This document shows, in pieces, positions 42,499 to 51,382 of a stretch of DNA of 64,000 nt (the stretch's first letter is position 1; the number at the start of each line of letters is the position of its first letter). The translations under genes and the position numbers were made by a program. The stretch comes from Desulfovibrio sp. (GTDB lineage Bacteria > Desulfobacterota > Desulfovibrionia > Desulfovibrionales > Desulfovibrionaceae): contig NZ_JAHZCJ010000005.1 of assembly GCF_019422935.1 (NCBI RefSeq), positions 1 through 64,000 of the forward strand, given 5' to 3'. The notes beneath the pieces are model-generated. The model did not search any database, had not been told where the DNA came from, and worked only from the letters and a program-made list of their open reading frames with translations.

Positions 42499-43361
42499 GG
42501 TTTCCTCCTGGAATGGCATTTACGGAAGACGGCGCCCCGTTGCCAAATAGTAGCGCCGCCCAAGAAAACTACCCGGAAAATGGTGTTTGCCAGACCCATA
42601 AAGCCAAGCCCCGTTTCAGTATCCACGGTGCTCTGGTTTTGATGGGGTGCCGTTGTGCAAGAGCACGTCCACGGCAAACAGTTTCCCTGAGTTCCTGCCA
42701 GAGAGCAGTGTCTGCGCTCATCGGGCGCGCCGATGCTGGCAGGCAAGAAGGCCGGGTGCGCTATCAAGTCAGCGCACGCCGCTTCACGCTTCTGTGAACG
42801 ATACGCGGCAACCGACAAAGAAAAATACATCAAATCATGCGGCGTTTCGCGGTGCATGATCCATCGCTGACTGGTGCCTTGGGGGGGAGGCGTCGCTGCG
42901 TTCTTGAGCAATCAAATGATGCGAAAATGTATTCGCAAAACTTTACGTCATATGTTCAGGCGGTTACCCCTGCGGGTAAAAAGCGCTTGCGCCTCACAAG
43001 CGGGCGTTTGCTCGCACAGCCTTAAGAGCGATTACAAGGTGAAATCGCTCCCGAGAGTGCAGGAACCACAAGCAGTTATGTTTGCGGCAGAACACCTGCA
43101 TCAAAATTTTCATTAAAATACCTCGGCATCATTATAAATATTGGCTCTGGTGTCAATATGACATCCGCTTGCGTTGACCTTGCCCGTGCTGCCGTCCCTA
43201 TTTAGGGCAGACGCGTAAATGTAACGTTTTTTTTAAATTTTGCGCTATTGGTGCTGCTTGTATTGTCCGATAAACGATAATATGATCGTTTCGCTTGGTT
43301 TGCTGTGAGGCTGTTTTTCAGCTTCGGGCACCATTATCCGTTTTCCGACAAGGGTGGGTTT
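42499..43361. other. Long divergent region between gltI and the chemoreceptor
   Basis: An 863-nt gene-free stretch between divergent units. Short frames on both strands lack domains and ribosome-binding sites. The left part is GC-rich; from about 43110 it turns AT-rich and holds the promoter candidate at 43258-43286. No riboswitch or RNA gene was recognised. Confidence 0.45.
43258..43286 (+). promoter_or_regulatory. Sigma-70-type promoter candidate for the chemoreceptor gene
   Basis: TTGTAT, 17-nt spacer, TATGAT in an AT-rich stretch, giving a transcript start near 43293 and a ~70-nt leader. A sigma-28-like -10 box (TCCGATAA, 43266-43273) overlaps it but lacks a -35 partner at the right distance. 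Confidence 0.45.
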
Positions 43362-45053
43362 ATGGTTTTTATTTCCCATGCGTTTGCTTTGGCCATGCTG
43401 GTTGTCTTGGCGGTTGTTGGAAAAATTGACGGATTGTTGTGGCTTGCCTTGGGCGGCGTGGCTGCCTGCCTGACGGTTGATGCAATTATATGGTTGCGCG
43501 CTCTGGCCGAGGCCAGGCAAATGCGCGAACAGATGGATGAAGTCGCCAGCCGCGCTGGCGACGCCGGCGGCGCAAATAATCAGGAACGCCTTGCCTATTG
43601 CCTTGGGCGGCTGCGGTCGGCTGAAGATAATCTGGCTGCCGAGCGGCAACGCTCTGCGGAGCTTGAAGACAACACTGCGGCGCTTCAGGCAAAGCTGCAA
43701 GCGGCGCAGACCGAAAATACAGCCCTGAGTGAAAAATTTGAAAAGGGCGATGCCGTGTTGCACAAGGCGCATACGGTTTGCGCCAAACTCTCTGCCGAGG
43801 CCCAGAACCTTGCAACCCTGGTTACGGAAGTGAACCAGGGGGTTGCCGTGCAGCGCGACCGCCTGAACGAAACCGGCGGCGCTATGGACACGGTATCTCA
43901 GGGAGCGCACGAGTCGTCCATGCGTGTGCGCGAGATTTCTGAGAACGCGCAAACGGCCAGCGGCAGCGCATCTGCCAGCAAGGAGCAGGTTGACGGCGCT
44001 GTCACTTCCATTGAGCAACTCAAAAATACCATTGTGCAACTCAAGGAAGCGATGGCGGGGCTTGGAGAAAAAGCCAGCAATATCGGCAAGGTGATGGCTG
44101 TCATCAATGAAGTTGCCGACCAGACCAACCTGCTGGCCCTCAACGCAGCCATTGAGGCGGCCCGCGCTGGTGAAGCCGGGCGCGGTTTTGCCGTTGTGGC
44201 TGACGAAGTGCGCAAACTGGCAGAAAAAACCATGGGCGCCACGCGGGAAGTTGAGGACGCCGTAAAGGCCATTCAGCATGAGGCCCAGCGCAATGCCGAA
44301 ACGGTGGATGCCGCCGCGCGCCTCAGCCTTGAGGGAGCCAGTTCCGCCTCTGTGGCTGGCGAGCGCATGCGCGAAATTCTGGAGACCATGTCCGGCACAG
44401 CCCAGCATTTGCAGGCTGTGGCCGCCACTGCCGGAGTGCAGTCGGAAAATATTGAAGACGCCAATAAAGCCCTGGACGAAATCCGCGTAGTGGCGGAGCA
44501 GACCTCTGGCAACATGAAGGTGTTTACTGCCGCGCTTCTGACATTTCAGGGCGGCATGGAAGAACTGGACATGATTGTAAGCGCCCTTGCAAGCGGCGAC
44601 TATGATCGCGCATCTTCAAGTAAGTTTGTGCAGTGGACGCGCAATATGGATCTTGGCATAAATGATATAGACAGCCAGCATCGCCTGCTTGTTGACTATA
44701 TTAACGATCTGCACAGCGCCATGACCAATAACAGTAGCGCGCAAGAGATGCTTGGCATTTTGCGCAAGCTTCGCGACTACACCAGTACGCACTTCAGGGA
44801 TGAAGAAAAACACTTTGTCCACTCCGATTACCCCTCCATCAAAGAACATCTTCAGATCCACCGCGATTTTGAGGCCAAGGTCAATGAAGTGGAGCAGGGC
44901 ATCAAGCAGGGAACAATAACCCTGAGCATGGATCTGCTTTCGTTCCTTAAAGACTGGCTTGTGGAGCACATTATGGGTATGGATGCGCAGTACGCGCCCT
45001 ATGTCAAAAAGGCTGCCAAGCTTGGCACGACCCGCAAGGGGCGGGTTGCCTGA
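43362..45053 (+). CDS. Methyl-accepting chemotaxis protein with C-terminal hemerythrin domain
   Basis: About 563 residues from the ATG at 43362, with AGGGTGGG upstream; an in-frame GTG at 43305 is the alternative. Two adjacent N-terminal membrane helices (about 4-45) have almost no periplasmic loop. A coiled-coil/HAMP-like linker follows, then the MCP signalling hairpin with tip [20 protein letters not shown] and its [19 protein letters not shown] continuation. The last ~120 residues form a bacteriohemerythrin with the full di-iron ligand pattern ([31 protein letters not shown]). Such receptors (DcrH type in Desulfovibrio) sense O2 or redox from the cytoplasm. Confidence 0.93.
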   Translation: MVFISHAFALAMLVVLAVVGKIDGLLWLALGGVAACLTVDAIIWLRALAEARQMREQMDEVASRAGDAGGANNQERLAYCLGRLRSAEDNLAAERQRSAELEDNTAALQAKLQAAQTENTALSEKFEKGDAVLHKAHTVCAKLSAEAQNLATLVTEVNQGVAVQRDRLNETGGAMDTVSQGAHESSMRVREISENAQTASGSASASKEQVDGAVTSIEQLKNTIVQLKEAMAGLGEKASNIGKVMAVINEVADQTNLLALNAAIEAARAGEAGRGFAVVADEVRKLAEKTMGATREVEDAVKAIQHEAQRNAETVDAAARLSLEGASSASVAGERMREILETMSGTAQHLQAVAATAGVQSENIEDANKALDEIRVVAEQTSGNMKVFTAALLTFQGGMEELDMIVSALASGDYDRASSSKFVQWTRNMDLGINDIDSQHRLLVDYINDLHSAMTNNSSAQEMLGILRKLRDYTSTHFRDEEKHFVHSDYPSIKEHLQIHRDFEAKVNEVEQGIKQGTITLSMDLLSFLKDWLVEHIMGMDAQYAPYVKKAAKLGTTRKGRVA

Positions 45054-45384
45054 TTCCACTGTTTCGGCAGTTTGTTAACGGCCCGTTCCGGTTCAGGAAA
45101 GTGCACTACCTGCAGCTTCCTGAACCGGAACGGGCTTTTATTATGCGGCAGGCGCAGGCTCTCTCCGCTCATGCCTGTGACGTTCGGATATTGGAGAATG
45201 GCGTGGATCCTTCTTCCACCATTGCAGGACTGACAAAAATCATTCATATGCAGATGGTGGAATGATCGTTTTGCCATGGGCGGACTGGCCGCAAGTACTG
45301 CTTTGATTCTCACGTTTTTATGGCTGTGTATGCAAGCGGCCTTGCCCTTGCACAAAGCGACAATAGTCAAGTCTGGGGGAATGG
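45054..45384 (+). other. Intergenic region after the chemoreceptor
   Basis: Holds the strong terminator at 45081-45135. The remaining ~250 nt ahead of the next gene contain its leader; no clear promoter or further gene is seen. Confidence 0.5.
45081..45135 (+). terminator. Long perfect terminator hairpin
   Basis: A perfect 19-bp stem (45081-45099 with 45117-45135) followed by TTTTATT. It ends the chemoreceptor transcript 27 nt after its stop. Confidence 0.95.
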
Positions 45385-46827
45385 ATGCCCATCCAACGCG
45401 CTGCCGCACCCAACCGCGTCATCAAACTATTGTGCAGTGGGCTTGCCTGGCTTTTTTTGCAGGCCTTGTCCGGCATGGCCTGCGCTTTTGATACCGCGGT
45501 GTCGCATCTTGGTGATGTGGCCCTCACCCCCACAGAGATAGCCTACCTGCGTGAGCATAAAAAAGTCACCCTGTGCGTTGACCCTGATTGGGTTCCTTAT
45601 GAGCAGATAGACGCATCGGGCAAACACGTGGGCATTGCAGCTGATCTTCTGGCGCTGGTCGCGGAGAGGACAGGCCTTGAGTTTGAACTGGTGCGCACCG
45701 CCGACTGGAATGAAAGCCTAGCTTTTTCTAAAAGCGGGCAATGCAAGATGTTGAGTTTTCTCAACCAGACCACTGAGCGCAGTGAATGGCTTATCTTCAC
45801 CTCGCCCCTGTTCAGTGATCCCAACGTGTTCATAACCCGCGAAGAACATCATTATATTTCTGACCCGGCAGCACTTGAACACGAATCCATCGTCTTTCCT
45901 GAAGGCACGGCAATGGAAGGTTTGATCAGGGAGCGGTATCCCAACCTTGAGATCAAGATTGTGCGGTCAGAGGATGAGGCCATGAAGATGGTCTCAAACC
46001 GCCGCAGCTCCATGACCATGCGTTCCCTGATGGTGGCTGCCTATATCATACGCAAAAACGGCCTGTTCAATCTGAAAATTGCCGGGCAATTGCCCATGTA
46101 CATGAATCACCTGCGCATTGGCGTGAGCAAAAATGACGTCACCCTGCGCAATATTCTGGACAAGGGCGTGATGTCCATAACTCCGCAGGAGCGGGGAAGG
46201 GTGGTCAACCAGCACATTTCCATCAATGTGCAGTCAGCCATCAACCCCATGTGGTTTCTTTTTGGCGGCGGGATTGGCGCTGTCATTGCTTTGCTCTGGG
46301 GCTACTGGACGTACCGGCTGCGGCGGCTGAATGCCGTGCTGCTGCATATTTCAAATACCGACAAGCTCACAGGCCTTGCAAACCGGCAAAAACTTTCTGG
46401 CGATATGGCTGAGGCCATGCTGCGCTCGCATCAGAGGGAACTTCCTCTTTCCGTGCTGTTGCTGGATGTGGACAACTTTAAAAATGTCAACGATACCTTT
46501 GGGCATCTTGCGGGTGACGGCGTGTTGCAGGCCTTGAGCGCCCTGGCTGTCGATGTGCTGCGCCCGCAGGATATTGCCGGGCGTTGGGGTGGGGAGGAGT
46601 TTCTTATGCTCTTGCCTGAAACCGATGCCGGTAAAGCCGGGGAAATTGCAGAGAAGCTCCGCCGTCGGATTGAAGAGTTCAGTTTTGCAGACGGGCTGCG
46701 CTGCACTGTGAGCATCGGCCTTGCAGAAATGCGCCCTCATGATACTCAGGATAGCCTGATTCACAGGGCGGATACGGCACTTTACCATGCAAAAAGAATG
46801 GGAAAAAACAGAGTTTCAGTGGGCTGA
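45385..46827 (+). CDS. Amino-acid-binding-type sensor diguanylate cyclase (SBP_bac_3-TM-GGDEF)
   Basis: A 480-residue membrane protein. A signal peptide or first helix (about 12-33), a periplasmic SBP_bac_3-type sensor (about 50-280; KVTLCVDPDWVPYEQIDASG), one transmembrane helix (about 289-308) and a cytoplasmic GGDEF domain follow. The active site reads GGEEF (402-406), an accepted active variant. An inhibitory I-site, R393-x-x-D396, lies exactly five residues ahead. It should make cyclic-di-GMP in response to a small periplasmic ligand and be product-inhibited. GGGGGA precedes the start. Confidence 0.92.
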   Translation: MPIQRAAAPNRVIKLLCSGLAWLFLQALSGMACAFDTAVSHLGDVALTPTEIAYLREHKKVTLCVDPDWVPYEQIDASGKHVGIAADLLALVAERTGLEFELVRTADWNESLAFSKSGQCKMLSFLNQTTERSEWLIFTSPLFSDPNVFITREEHHYISDPAALEHESIVFPEGTAMEGLIRERYPNLEIKIVRSEDEAMKMVSNRRSSMTMRSLMVAAYIIRKNGLFNLKIAGQLPMYMNHLRIGVSKNDVTLRNILDKGVMSITPQERGRVVNQHISINVQSAINPMWFLFGGGIGAVIALLWGYWTYRLRRLNAVLLHISNTDKLTGLANRQKLSGDMAEAMLRSHQRELPLSVLLLDVDNFKNVNDTFGHLAGDGVLQALSALAVDVLRPQDIAGRWGGEEFLMLLPETDAGKAGEIAEKLRRRIEEFSFADGLRCTVSIGLAEMRPHDTQDSLIHRADTALYHAKRMGKNRVSVG

Positions 46828-46876
46828 ATTCTTGTGCATATAACGTGTTAAACTGCGTAATTATGCCATATCAGTT

Positions 46877-46882
46877 TATAAT
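46877..46882 (+). promoter_or_regulatory. Possible -10 box of the GGDEF-EAL gene
   Basis: A perfect TATAAT in AT-rich sequence, but its -35 region is poor. A second pair (TTGGAA, 17 nt, TATGTT at about 46899-46928) is an alternative. Confidence 0.3.
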
Positions 46883-47073
46883 ATCGGGTCATGAACTTGC
46901 TTGGAACTAAGATTTGGAGTAGGTATGTTGCTATAGTTTTTTGATTTTCTTTTATCCGTAACAGGCCTTAGTATTTCACTTTTTTTGAACATCGCATGGC
47001 CTCCTTTGCCTCCACCTGCTGCCAGCTGTTCTGTTTTTTGGGAGTTGACGCATTCTGTTGTTGTGGGGTTCAT

Positions 47074-50000
47074 ATGACTGATTCCCAGCCTAATTTTCGT
47101 TCAGAATCTGGAAAAAGCAAATCATCCCGGCTGCATTCCCACAAGCAGCTATGGGTCATTGCCATAATCAACCTGCTTGTTCTGGGCATTATTATTTTTG
47201 CTCTGGTAGGTATCAGGCAGCAGGAACTCGCCACAGCCGCCAACACTCTTGAAAGTGTTTCCCGATCCATTGATGATGTGCTTTTCTGGCGTGTTGAGAA
47301 AATCAATCTTGCCCTGCTGGGCGCGGTTGATGAAGCGCAACAGCAGGCACTGCGCGGCGATGTTTCATGGGAACGTTTTGAAGCCTATGGCAAAAACCTT
47401 GATGAACGCCTGCCGGACACCCTTGGATTTTTGCTGACAAATACGCAGGGGCGGGTAGTGTACGCTTCTCCCCGCGCGCTTTCTGGCGAGATGTCCATCA
47501 CCAACGCCGACCACTTTGTTCAGCTACGCAATAACCCCTCCCCTGGGCTTGTTATTTCCCATCCTTTTTACAGCCAGTTGTGGACGCGCCCCATCATTGT
47601 GCTTTCCATGCGCTATTTGTTGCCCGATGGTTCGTTTGGCGGCGTTGTGGCCTGCGCCGTTTCCATAGATATGTTTTCGGACATCATGGCTTCAGCCGTC
47701 ATTGTGGGCCCAAGCGCCGTGGCCACCCTGTGGGACAAAAAGCTGGGCCTTGTCACGCAGTATCCACGCGGGCGTTTCTGGCTTGACGCCAAACCGTCGC
47801 CCCCGTTGCGAAAGCTCATTGAGCACGATGCCGCCGCTAGTATCTATCAACATAGGCGTACGGATTTTGGCGATAAAAAAAGGATCGCGTTTTATCGCAA
47901 GCTTCGCCAATGGCCCCTGTATCTTTCTATTGGCCTGTATGAGCAGGCCGTACTCGCCAAATGGCGACAGGACATTATTTCACTGGGTTTATTGTGGATA
48001 GTCTGCGTGTTTATTTCATTTTGGAGCGGCATCAACTACACCCGACAGCTCAGGGCTCTTGAATTGGGCGAAAAGCGCTACAAAGGCCTTTTTGACAATA
48101 TGCAGGCAGGCATGGCCCTGTGCGAACCGGTCTTTGCGCCAGATGGGAAAATTTGTGATTTCAGGCTGGTTGAGATCAACCAGGCCTACTGCGATGTATT
48201 CAAGGCCGAGCGGGCAGACGTTATCGGCAAGACACTGCTGGAAAGGATCAGCCCCAAAACCAGCGAAACAGCCCACTGGGTGAATCCGCTCATAGTCACT
48301 GCGGAGACCGGCGAGCCGTCTCATTTTGAATTTTACCTTGCTGGCAACAACCTGTGGGCGGATATCGTTGCTTATCGCTCAGAAGTTGGAATTATTGCTT
48401 TTCTGTGCACAGACATAAGTGAAAGAAAATTTGCGCAGGGGCGGGCAAACCGTATTTCACAAATGTACGCGGCGCTCAGCAGATGCAATCAGGCCATTGT
48501 GCGCTGTTCTGGCAGAAACGATCTTTTTGCTGAGGTTTGTCGGGCTGCTGTTGAAGCTGGCGGCATGAAGGGAGCCTGGATCGGCCTTGTTGAAAAGCAG
48601 ACAGGCAACGTGCAGCCCGTTGCATCATTTGGCCTGAGCAATACCGATCTGCAAAAGCTCGACATATCTGTTTGGGCGTCTGACCCCAAAGGGTCCGGCC
48701 CAACTGGCTGTGCAATCCGAAACAACGAATCTGTCTGGTCAGACGACACCACAACTGACCCCAGGCTTGCACCCTGGTGGCAGCTTGTGCGCAAAACGGG
48801 TTTTCTTTCTGTTGGGGCGCTCCCCTTGCGCCAACGGGGAGAAGTTGTTGGAAATTTGACACTCTACGCCGACGATGCCGGAGCCTTTGATGCAGAGGTG
48901 CGCGAGCTCTTGGGGGAAATGGCCCTGAACGTCAGCTTTGCGCTGGATAATTTTACATGGGAAGAAGAGCGCCGCCGCAACGAAGCCCGCATCAATGAGC
49001 TGGCCTACTACGATCAGCTGACTGGCCTTGCCAACCGTCCCCTGCTTACGGACCGCATCCGGCAGGCGGTTGCGGTGGGCATGCGCACGGACAAGTTCAG
49101 CGCGTTGCTGTTTATTGACCTTGACCGGTTCAAGACGATCAACGACACGCTCGGTCACGCGCACGGCGACAACCTGCTCAAGCAGGTTGGGCAGCGACTG
49201 CTTGCCATTGTTCCGGCAGATGACACGGTGGCGCGCTTTGGCGGCGACGAATTTGTTTTGCTATTGCACGGGCTGTCGGGCAATAGCGAGGAAGCTGCGG
49301 AGGCCGTGGCGCTCATCTGCCGCAAGATTCTCACAGCCATACGCGAGCCAATTATTGTGGAGGGCATTACCTGCAACTGCACAGCAAGTATCGGCGTTGC
49401 CCTGTTCGGCAAGCAGAGTATCACTCCAGATGAACTGCTCAAGCAGGCGGACCTTGCCATGTATCAGGCTAAAGATGCCGGAAGAAATACCGTGCGGTTT
49501 TTTGATCCGGCCATGCAGCAAACCGTCATGGAGCGCATAGAGCTTGAGCGGGATCTTGAGGAAGCCATACGCCTTGAGCAGTTTGTGCTGTATTATCAGC
49601 CGTTGATCAGCGTGGATGACACTGTGTTTGGCGCAGAAGCGCTGATTCGCTGGCAACACCCCAAACGTGGTATTGTGCCGCCTGTCGAGTTTATTCCCCT
49701 TGCAGAAGAAAACGGCATGATTGCCCGCATAGGGGCATGGGTGGTGCGGGAGGCGTGCAGCCAGCTTGGGCGCTGGGCCGAGATACCCGAGTTTTCAAAT
49801 CTGACAATAGCCATCAACGTAAGCGCCCGTCAGTTCCGTGAAAGTGATTTTGTACGGGATGTTACGGCATCTGTGCGGCAAGCGGGCATTGACCCAGGCC
49901 TGCTGAAGCTGGAACTGACCGAAAGTCAGCTGGCTGTGAACATGCAGGAAATCATAGCGTCCATGGTCAAATTGAGCAATCTGGGTATCCGGTTTTCGCT

Positions 50001-50409
50001 AGATGACTTTGGCACCGGCTATTCATCCATGACGTATCTAAAGCTGCTCCCGCTGGATCAGCTCAAGATTGACCGTTCGTTCATCCGCGACCTCCTCACT
50101 GACCCCAACGATGCCGCCATCGCCAGCATCATTATCGCGCTTTCGCAAAGCCTTGGTTTAACCACCGTGGCAGAGGGCGTGGAAACACGCGAGCAGAAAA
50201 GGGCCCTGCTGAACATGGGGTGCACGTTGTTTCAGGGGTATCTGTTCAGCGTGCCGCTGGCAGTAAAGGACTTTGAGCGGTATCTTGCGCGCAGAAATGC
50301 AGCGGCAGCCGCAGAGGGGCATGGTAATCAGGCCGAGCAGCCCGAGAGCGCTGAACAGACCGAAAACACTGAACAGAGAGCGGCGGACGAGGGCAGGGGA
50401 GCGGCCTGA
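47074..50409 (+). CDS. Multidomain Cache-PAS-GAF-GGDEF-EAL cyclic-di-GMP protein
   Basis: About 1111 residues from the ATG at 47074 (GTGGGG upstream). A first membrane helix (about 27-46), a periplasmic Cache-type sensor (about 50-295), a second helix (about 300-318), a PAS domain (about 330-445), a GAF domain (about 460-615), a GGDEF domain with intact GGDEF (723-727) and no I-site (PADD at that position), and an EAL domain from about 820 with EALIRW (855 onward), LTESQL, DDFGTG, LKIDRSF and VAEGVET all present. Both synthesis and hydrolysis motifs are intact, so the net activity is unclear. The tail is E/Q-rich. Confidence 0.93.
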   Translation: MTDSQPNFRSESGKSKSSRLHSHKQLWVIAIINLLVLGIIIFALVGIRQQELATAANTLESVSRSIDDVLFWRVEKINLALLGAVDEAQQQALRGDVSWERFEAYGKNLDERLPDTLGFLLTNTQGRVVYASPRALSGEMSITNADHFVQLRNNPSPGLVISHPFYSQLWTRPIIVLSMRYLLPDGSFGGVVACAVSIDMFSDIMASAVIVGPSAVATLWDKKLGLVTQYPRGRFWLDAKPSPPLRKLIEHDAAASIYQHRRTDFGDKKRIAFYRKLRQWPLYLSIGLYEQAVLAKWRQDIISLGLLWIVCVFISFWSGINYTRQLRALELGEKRYKGLFDNMQAGMALCEPVFAPDGKICDFRLVEINQAYCDVFKAERADVIGKTLLERISPKTSETAHWVNPLIVTAETGEPSHFEFYLAGNNLWADIVAYRSEVGIIAFLCTDISERKFAQGRANRISQMYAALSRCNQAIVRCSGRNDLFAEVCRAAVEAGGMKGAWIGLVEKQTGNVQPVASFGLSNTDLQKLDISVWASDPKGSGPTGCAIRNNESVWSDDTTTDPRLAPWWQLVRKTGFLSVGALPLRQRGEVVGNLTLYADDAGAFDAEVRELLGEMALNVSFALDNFTWEEERRRNEARINELAYYDQLTGLANRPLLTDRIRQAVAVGMRTDKFSALLFIDLDRFKTINDTLGHAHGDNLLKQVGQRLLAIVPADDTVARFGGDEFVLLLHGLSGNSEEAAEAVALICRKILTAIREPIIVEGITCNCTASIGVALFGKQSITPDELLKQADLAMYQAKDAGRNTVRFFDPAMQQTVMERIELERDLEEAIRLEQFVLYYQPLISVDDTVFGAEALIRWQHPKRGIVPPVEFIPLAEENGMIARIGAWVVREACSQLGRWAEIPEFSNLTIAINVSARQFRESDFVRDVTASVRQAGIDPGLLKLELTESQLAVNMQEIIASMVKLSNLGIRFSLDDFGTGYSSMTYLKLLPLDQLKIDRSFIRDLLTDPNDAAIASIIIALSQSLGLTTVAEGVETREQKRALLNMGCTLFQGYLFSVPLAVKDFERYLARRNAAAAAEGHGNQAEQPESAEQTENTEQRAADEGRGAA

Positions 50410-50494
50410 GCAGGGTGTGGAGGCTTTGGACAGGGCAAAATTCAGGCCTGTTGCGTGCTGCGCCATGCCTGAAAAGAACTTTGTGGTTCAATAA

Positions 50495-50520
50495 CAAGGG
50501 CGGGGTAAACCCCGCCCTTG
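50495..50520. terminator. Bidirectional terminator hairpin
   Basis: A perfect 11-bp stem (50495-50505 with 50510-50520), loop of 4 nt, between the convergent GGDEF-EAL and acyltransferase genes. T tracts are short on both sides. Confidence 0.7.
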
Positions 50521-50555
50521 AACGTCATATCCGCAAAATATCCACAAGAATTCGG

Positions 50556-51380
50556 CTACTCGTTGATGCCATCCAGTTGCTGCCATTTGCCAAGGTGGCT
50601 TTCAATATGCTGGCATATTGCCGCCTGTTCTTCCTTGCCTTGCCCGGCAATGGTGAGGGGGCTTGCAAAGTTGTAGCGTATGGTCAGGCCGGGTTTGACC
50701 GGGCCAAGTTCCTTGATTTTTTTGCCCTGTCCCCAGGCATCGGTCTTGAGCGCCAGCGGCACAATGGGCACTCCGGCCTTTTTAGCCAGCTTGACGCCGA
50801 TGGAATTGAACTGCTGCGGATTAAACTCGCGCGAGCGGGTGTGCTGCGGAAACACAATGATGGAAATGCCCTTTTTCAGACGCTCCAGCCCGCCGTTCAG
50901 CACAGCTGTGAGGTCTTCGCGCGGGTTGCTGCGCCCAACTACAATGGGGTCGCGCGAGCACATCACCGGGCCAAAAAACGGCATGGTGGTGAGGCTTTTT
51001 TTGACCACAAAGGTCACCTGGCGGCGGGGCCGGATCATGGCCGGGAGCATGAATGTTTCCAGCGTGCTCATATGGTTGGCCACAAACAGGCAGGGGCCGT
51101 CCACAGCTTCAATGGCGTCCATGCCCTCAATCTGGATGGGGCAGCCCATGCGCTCCACAAGGTCTGCCACCCACGCGCTGGCATATACCCATGCAGCATC
51201 GTCGCACTGCCCCTTGGAAGCTCTGGAGCACAGCCAGCGCACCGGGCCGAGAAACAGGCGGCTGTAAAAGCTGAGCGAAGGCATCATACGGCTGAAAAAG
51301 CCCGCACTGGCAGGCTGACTGCTGTATGTGTCGCCCGTGAGAAACTTGGCTTCAAATGCGCCGTCAACAAAGGGGTTCAT
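50556..51380 (-). CDS. Lysophospholipid acyltransferase (PlsC family)
   Basis: A 274-residue acyltransferase for phosphatidic acid or related lipid synthesis at the inner membrane. The acceptor block I reads NHMSTLETF, that is H-x4-E instead of the classical H-x4-D. Block III reads FPQHTRSREF rather than FPEGTRS. Block II (GRSNPREDLTAVLNGGLERL) and block IV (GVPIVPLALKT) are recognisable. The E and the altered block III may mark a subfamily with a different acceptor. It starts 2 nt after the rarA stop, on the same transcript. Confidence 0.85.
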   Translation of the reverse strand: MNPFVDGAFEAKFLTGDTYSSQPASAGFFSRMMPSLSFYSRLFLGPVRWLCSRASKGQCDDAAWVYASAWVADLVERMGCPIQIEGMDAIEAVDGPCLFVANHMSTLETFMLPAMIRPRRQVTFVVKKSLTTMPFFGPVMCSRDPIVVGRSNPREDLTAVLNGGLERLKKGISIIVFPQHTRSREFNPQQFNSIGVKLAKKAGVPIVPLALKTDAWGQGKKIKELGPVKPGLTIRYNFASPLTIAGQGKEEQAAICQHIESHLGKWQQLDGINE

Positions 51381-51382
51381 GC

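Noticed and set aside
42489..42911. Minus-strand frame of 140 codons upstream of gltI
   Set aside because: It has no domain or ribosome-binding site and overlaps the gltI start region in another frame; odd composition.
43245..44408. Minus-strand open frame (387 codons)
   Set aside because: Antisense to the chemoreceptor, which has intact MCP and hemerythrin motifs.
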